Shown in pieces: positions 58,029-64,000 of a DNA stretch of 64,000 bases (its first letter is position 1; each line of letters opens with the position of its first letter). Origin of the DNA: Porites lobata (Eukaryota > Cnidaria > Anthozoa > Scleractinia > Poritidae); assembly GCA_942486035.1 (NCBI GenBank), contig CALNXK010000178.1:765001-829000 (forward strand), in the 5' to 3' direction. Made by a program: the position numbers and the translations under genes. The notes below the pieces were generated by a model that saw only the letters and a program-made list of their open reading frames with translations, was not told the origin of the DNA and did not search any database.

Positions 58029-59640
58029 GCGAAGCCCCATAGCTAACTAAATCTACCCATCCCAGAAAATTTGGTAATCACGTGACCGTACACCGAATGA
58101 CCACCCGCCCGCCTGAGTGACTGTCCACACCACAGGAAAACCAATGTTGACTTTCACACTTTCTAACTACTTTAGGAGCCCAGGAGAAAACTGATTGCGC
58201 ATCAATGTTTTGATCAATTGATAGCTGTCAAAACAAGGTATCTGCTGACCAGTATCACCTGACTGTATCGTGGGGTCAGGTGTCGACCCATTGTTTTTTT
58301 TTGGTTGAGAGATGCGTCGCTTGTCAAAGTCGGAAATCCGATTTCAGATGGCATCGTTTTCGTTTTTCGCCTTGCTTGATGCATAAGAGGGTTCAAAAGT
58401 CTCAAGCGATTCTGGCTTTACTTGATAGCTTTCAGGGGCTGCATCTTGAATGTTAAGCCTGAGTAAATTATTGTATTTGATGTTTTTTTTTTTTTTTATG
58501 CAGTCGAGCACAGTGTATGCGGCAAGTTTATGCACGTTTGTAAGATTTAAGACAATGATCTGACCTAGTATCAGGTTTGATATAAGCTTACAGAACTTTA
58601 AAAAGCCTTTAGATATATATTTTTTCACCGCAAAGGGAAATAAAATGTTCTGAAGAATACATAGTTCGAAATTTGGCTGTAGAAAGAAAACTTTGAGCGA
58701 TTTTCTTGCCTTGAGTTCATCTTTAAAAAAAGCCAACACCGGGAGGCCGGCTTAAAACATAAACTTAAACTTCAGAAGCTTTAAGACTCAGCATTTTTAG
58801 AAACACTTTAGTACTTGTTTTTGTGAATGAAAATTGTTGTCTCTGTAAATGTTTCACCGAATTATATTTTTTTATTAATTGCTAGTAGTCTCTCTTGCAA
58901 TTTTAATTTCTGTGCTGTTTGTTTCAGTCGTTCATGAACATCGCTTGCAGGAGTACTCAAAATGCTGTGCGTATCAAACCCTTCATGAGATTATACACAT
59001 CGTTATAAAACCATTAAATAAAAAAATAGAAGTAAATTCTTTATTATGGTGAAGCGTAACTCTATTAATGTTCACTGCAAATTTGGCGCTTGTCAAAAGT
59101 GAGAACCGGCTGGCCGTATAGGTGATTTTGGAAATTTTCTGAATGGTTTTGCTAAAAGCCCACTATTGGTCGTCCTGAATATTGACTGAGTGCAATTTGT
59201 CTTGAAAAATTGTGAAATACTGCATTCTGTCCGAGGTCTGTAGATAAATAGTACTGTTTTACCTCAGCTGTGATGTATAAAAAGTAGAAAAGGTTGGTTT
59301 ACACACCCCCAGATTTGTTGGCAAGATTTTGTAAAGTAGACTTGTTGAAAGCAAAAAATTCGGCCTGATTTTTTGCAAGAATTTGTTTTCCAGGCCTAAT
59401 CTACTGTGATCAAGAGCCATTGATTGTGATCGAAGGTGATTGCTATTTTTTGGGTGTACATATAAGGCTACCAACTCAATGTAAGATGTTTCACTCTAAA
59501 ATCACTTAGCCTTTCCCTCAAAAGTCACATGAATGTTCCCTTAAGTTAACTGATTTGTAAATGACAACTTTATTGTTCGATTTATATCATAAATTTATTA
59601 ATGGGAGCTTCGCCTTTATCCCTGGCTAAATCTATATATT
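58029..59640 (-). mobile_element. Repeat inserted into a SINE unit
   Basis: The ends (gcgaagccccatagctaact on the left; the complement of tatatagatttagccaggga on the right) match the ends of the repeat at 35887-36625 in opposite orientation. The insert splits the tRNA-like head between 'gaggtca' and 'aggtttgaatcc'. The interior (about 1.6 kb) is longer than the 0.74-kb copy and may contain further insertions. No gene was recognised. Confidence 0.65.
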
Positions 59641-60300
59641 AGGTTTGAATCCTGTCGGGGACTCAGATTATTTTTCTTTGTCCCATGCTTGTGACATGCT
59701 GATTATTGAAGATTAAATGTTAATCTTCACATTTGTTCACCCAGCTTAAAAATTTTCCATCTTTCATTCTTCAACCATAAAGTATGATCTTGACATTGCT
59801 GATCCTAGCAGTTTGCAGGACGCATGTCAAATATGAACCCAGTATGTGGCCTCATCCTCCATGAGTTCTCTATAGCTTAGTGGATAGAGCGCACGCCCGG
59901 TGTTTGGGAGGTCATAGGTTCGAATCCTGTTGAGGACTCAGATTTTTTTCTTTGTCCCACGCTCGTGACATGCTGATTATTTCATCTTCACATTTGTTCA
60001 CCGAGCTTAAAATTTACCATCTTTCATTCTTCACCATAAAGTACAAACTCGACATTGCTGATCCTAGCAAATCTGAAACCATAAAGTATGATCTTGACAT
60101 TGCTGATCCTAGCAGTTTGCAGGACACATGTCAAATATGAACTTAGTATATGGCCTCGCTCTCCATGAGTTCTCCATTGCCCAGTGGATAGAGTGCTCGC
60201 CCGCTGTTTGTGAGGTCATAGGTTCGAATCCTGTTGGAGACTCAGATTTTTTTCTTTGTCCCACGCTCGTGACATGTTGATTATTTCATCTTCACAGTAA
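59641..60300 (+). mobile_element. Tandem tRNA-derived SINE units
   Basis: The displaced B box GGTTTGAATCC (59642-59652) is followed by the tail 'gggactcagatt' and 'tttctttgtccca'. Two further full heads follow: A box TAGCTTAGTGG at 59873 with B box GGTTCGAATCC at 59917, and A box TTGCCCAGTGG at 60177 with B box at 60221. The head-to-head period is about 304 bases. A ~40-base segment ('cataaagta...gctgatcctagca') is duplicated inside the second unit (60037-60112). Pol III promoter boxes are intact in both heads. Confidence 0.75.
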
Positions 60301-60305
60301 TAAAG

Positions 60306-60328
60306 TTATTATTATTATTATTATTATC
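60306..60328. repeat. (TTA)n microsatellite
   Basis: About seven TTA repeats directly follow the SINE array tail, as often seen at SINE 3' ends. Confidence 0.9.
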
Positions 60329-60339
60329 ATTTGAGTATG

Positions 60340-63300
60340 ACTCAAATTTTTCCGTTGTAAATGACCAAGGTGGTGATCTATGACATTAAAAAAATATCTG
60401 CTGTATTACTAATAGGCACATGAAACTACAGTTTTTTCAAGTTTAGTTGAGTTTTTTTTAGAGTAGGCATGGCTTTTATGATTTTTTCTTCACTGTGAAG
60501 AAATTTTTGTATCTTACACAAATCACGGCATCGCAATTAGGGGGGATTGGGGACTATAAGAAACCGAAAAACCGCTCAAAAAAGCACCTAAAAGTGAAAA
60601 ACCCCTGTGCGTTTCGATTGAAACCAAAAACTGAATACAAAACCAAAGATTTACACACACCAATTTCCAAAACCCTACTGGTTCTTAATAGATCTGATGC
60701 GTTGGTGACATTTTAAGCATGCATATTGTGTAGTCTCTTCTCACGAAGGATGTCTTGATAAGGCAAAAATTATGCAAGTGGACTCAATGTCTTAACCAGT
60801 TACCGTTTTTTTAGTTTTAAATCAAAACATTTTTACTTACTTTGTAGTCTGTCCTTTCCATTGACTCTGGTTTCAATAGCTATGCTTTCAGTTTTTCTGT
60901 TGCTTTGTTTCTCTGTTGATTAGGTTAATTAATGACCATTAATTCCCTTTACAATTTAACATTGAGAAACACTTTTCTTTTTTAATGTATCTTGTATATA
61001 TGTTATCCAATAATTTTACTATTATGAGTTGAAGTTGAGTTTAATAAGCAATTTTCCTAAGCACCCTGCCTATTTTAGGCTTACTTATTCTTAAATAAGT
61101 TTTTTTTAATGAGATTTTATTAGGCCGGACTGGTATAATCTTAAAGATTACTGTAGAGAACGACCTAAACTACCCAGCCAGATTAGTATATTTGTGAACA
61201 GTGTTTACGGCAGTGATATTCATGATAGGATTTTAATTTTTAATAATCTCCCGAAAATATTTTTATTTCACAATGGCCAGCAGTCATGCCGGCCATTTGT
61301 GGCTTTGGTATTGAGTGCCCTCTTGGTCTTTTTCCATGATACAACCAGTATTCTCAAAGATCTTAATGTTGAGTTTAGCCACTGAGAGAGCAAATAAAGA
61401 AACGAACTTTAACTGATTCTTTATCGATTGTGTTACCCAGTCCTAAATTCTTCGCGGTTTTCCGCAGACCGGCAAATTCACTGTGAAAGACAGTGTGAGC
61501 ACCAATATTTTAAAGACCTAATTAATCAAGGTATTTTAAGAGAGGAAAAACTGGAGGTTACTTTGTGTAAACTGGAGGTTAATCAGCATCTGCTCAAACG
61601 TCTCAAAGAAGGCCTAACAGCCCCCTCTAAGAATACCAGACAAACGTAACTGCAATGAATAGATGTTCATCTGCTCCAAGGTCATGGCCAGGTTCTGAAT
61701 TACGACAGGCCGGTCAGGTTTCTAGTGGTCAGAACGTGTTGTATGGGCATCTTCACCCGAAACAAGAATGACAAGGGTCTCTTTTCAGAACAATTTGACC
61801 CTGCCAGCCCGGGGCGGTTTGAAATTGTCGACTTGATTTTTGGAGTGCGTTGCGGGTCTGCTCTTGACTCGCCTAACCACGGCTGTGAATTGTCCACTTC
61901 GTCGGTGATTTAGGACCTTCAAAATGGGAATTTTGCTGATGTGAATGATGGAAAATGTGCGTTGTCTATCAGGACATTTGGTTCTGGCAGAAATGTCTCC
62001 ATGTCGCAAAAGTCACGGAATTTATCGCCGCCGAGAGCGGAGCCGGTCGAGAGAAGTTTGCCAACCTTCTCTTCTCTTCTCTCTACTGTCATCTGGGTGA
62101 AAAACTGTCACTCAAAGAGGTATTAAACAGTGCCTAGGAGGTCTGCCATGCAGTGAGAACACAAAGAAAAACAAGAAAAGGCTAAAGGTATAGCTTCAAG
62201 GCGACATTCAATGCACACTTTAATAATTTAGTGAGCAAAAAATATTTCTCCTACAACGTCTTGTAATTTTCTTGCTGTATGAATAATTAATTAGCCTAGA
62301 AGGGTAGTGTTGTTCTCAGTATATCCTAAGAGGCCTGAAACACGGTCAACACACAAATAAACATAATAAAATACTAAATGCAAGCTTAAAAGGAACAATT
62401 TAAAGCACGTTTCGCTCAATTATGGAGAAATAGGATAATTCTCATACAACGCTTTATAATCTTATAATCGTTGCCATATGAATAATTAATTAGCTAATGG
62501 ACAATGTTGCTCAGAGCTCTCATAGTGAACTTGGGCTACCTGTGGTGCTTCTCGTGACAGAGTGCAAGATTCATGTTTTCCAAAAATTGATGGCCAAAAA
62601 ACTAACGCTGTAAAGATTGGTGACTGCAGAATGGGAAAAAAACTGTCAAAAAATACATGTAGCTGGACGGCACAGAAGGAAAGAACGAAGAAGGAAGTGT
62701 AACCCAAATAGTTGTGAGAAAAATGAACATAAAATAAACAAGAAAGTCTTTATAGAGGAATCCAAATGGGAATAAAATCTAAAAGGGAATTATAACCTGG
62801 AAGATACAATTGTAGGATAAATATGTGCACAGCAGCTACAAAACATAGGGCTCAAGGAAGTCTTATGGTTTAGAAGGACATAAGTATGCCCTTTCATTCA
62901 AAGATTGCAAAATGTTTGACCCTAACAGTGTCTGATCCAGGATTTCCATCGAGGGGGACAGTGTGTCCCAGTCAACAATTTTCAGGGGGACATTTCAGTT
63001 TTTTAAGGGACACTAAATTTGTGTCCTATTTAATATAAAAAACAAAACTGGGTATAGTATTGTTATCATCAAAACAAATGCACAACTTAATTAAAGTCTG
63101 TTTTTAGAGAAGAGCAAGGTTATTCAATAACAAATGTATTTGCCTTGCTTCAACAGATATTTTTTTTTAACTTTCATCTTAGAAATGGACTAGAAAGTCA
63201 TATAACAAACAGTTATTGTGTGTTACCTGTATCTGTTTTTCTATGTGTTACAGCATTCTTCCGCTCTTTGAGTTTACAGCTTTTGTTTGAAAGATGAGAA

Positions 63301-63694
63301 ACAAGTACTGCATCAGTATCTGTGGGTTTCCAGTAGGTACACAGCCTTGAGTTAAACTGTCTCAACACTGAACAGAAACCTGATGAAACAGAATTTTTGT
63401 ATTTCTTTTCCAGGCAAGAACAGCCTAAAGTTATGTTGGTTTTTAATTTGGACGAAGTCAAAGCAAAGCTTAACAGTTTTAATTCATTGCTTCAATGGAA
63501 GAGAAAATTGCGTTAAAACTTTAAAAGGTTTAGGCGGGATGGGCTGCTACCCTTGCAGTAACAAGTTTAAAGCTCATTTCTTGAAAATTCTCCTTTCCTT
63601 TTTTCTTTTCCATGAGAAAACAGCTCTGTTTAAAGTGAAACCTCTCAACTGCAGGCCCCTCTACACTAATTGTCATGAGATTGTCAACTGTGTT
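60340..63694. other. Mostly unrecognised sequence
   Basis: No gene can be supported. A plus-strand frame at 61428-61649 (73 residues: 'QYFKDLINQGILREEKLEVT') and overlapping frames to 62137 look more protein-like than their surroundings, and could be a decayed mobile element ORF. I could not identify it. At about 62933-63050, 'cagtgtctgatccaggattt' resembles one end of a hAT-type MITE; its partner end is not visible. Confidence 0.4.
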
Positions 63695-64000
63695 TTACTC
63701 CATTCGATATCTGTGGGCCGTTTTAATTAAGTTTTGAGCACTAAATCCTCTCTCAACATCGGCTGTTTGTAGTGGAAGAGTGAGGGCCAGCTGTACCAAC
63801 TTCAGCAAATTTGGAAAGGTGTCTGGATGAAACTTGAAAATACAACTCCACAGCATGGATAACTTGCCAGTTGGGTACTGCTGCTCCTGAACAACATCTT
63901 TTAATAAAGACCATTCCATCTTGGTTTTCATAGGATCAACTACAGCAGGAATTACTCTTCTTCTGACCACATTTGCCTTGTCTGATCCATAGTGATTCAA
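63695..64000 (-). CDS. hAT-type transposase C-terminus, partial
   Basis: The minus-strand frame enters from beyond the window edge, so no start codon is claimed (the first codon here is TTG). It ends at a TAA at 63695. The translation has 'MLWSCIFKFHPDTFPNLLKL' then 'VQLALTLPLQTADVERGFSA' and 'QNLIKTAHRYRME'. This is the hAT dimerisation region (W...FPNL..L.....P....D.ERGFS), as in zinc finger protein 862-like domesticated or active hAT transposases. The stop right after 'RYRME' is earlier than usual, suggesting a truncated copy or an early end. The rest lies outside the window. Confidence 0.75.
   Translation of the reverse strand: MNHYGSDKANVVRRRVIPAVVDPMKTKMEWSLLKDVVQEQQYPTGKLSMLWSCIFKFHPDTFPNLLKLVQLALTLPLQTADVERGFSAQNLIKTAHRYRME

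Overview
The window looks like animal nuclear DNA from an anthozoan cnidarian, most likely a stony coral. That is inference. It rests on intron-sized AT-rich spacers, very high transposon density, a cGAS-like/Mab-21 protein of the type expanded in corals, an ISL2EU-type transposon, Penelope-like retroelements and tRNA-derived SINEs. No operons or bacterial signals were seen. Only one gene looks like an ordinary host gene: the cGAS-like nucleotidyltransferase at 15646-17382 (+), intact and intronless in its coding part. Everything else I can support is mobile or repetitive, and much of it is nested.

Layout. 1-3.4 kb: spacer, a 56-bp hairpin MITE and the 3' end of a non-LTR retrotransposon. 3.7-11.4 kb: a direct tandem duplication of about 3.5-3.9 kb. 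Its two copies differ by five clean transposon insertions, so each copy serves as the empty-site control for the other. 11.6-13.0 kb: a SINE and a nested pair of TIR elements carrying a tRNA-like sequence. 15.0-15.5 kb: a 15-bp minisatellite in inverted arrangement and a GCAACATTG-rich repeat just upstream of the cGAS-like gene. 18.3-23 kb: hAT-like, foldback and other MITEs, and a decayed Penelope-like element. 26.9-27.5 kb: a second Penelope-like fragment on the minus strand, with a TA-flanked MITE inside it. 28.6-29.4 kb: a frame-conserved, extremely arginine-rich reading frame broken only by stops. 32.1-33.7 kb: a Mutator-like MITE with a perfect 9-bp target duplication and a nested element, followed by an 11/22-bp minisatellite.

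39.0-42.8 and 49.5-53.0 kb hold two direct copies of a long imperfect palindrome. Between them lies an ISL2EU-like DNA transposon (about 44324-48979). Its minus strand encodes an apparently intact THAP/DDE transposase. Its plus strand encodes a SWIM zinc-finger protein that runs, in another frame, into a Ulp1/C48-type cysteine protease. This is the most unusual coding arrangement in the window. 53.8-55.9 kb is a degenerate tandem array related to the palindrome arms. 57.8-60.3 kb is a tandem tRNA-SINE array split by another repeat. The window ends inside a hAT-type transposase C-terminus (minus strand).

The genes do not form a pathway. The one host gene probably belongs to nucleic-acid-sensing innate immunity. 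The remaining coding sequences belong to transposition systems. All family names come from motifs read by eye; no database search was possible.
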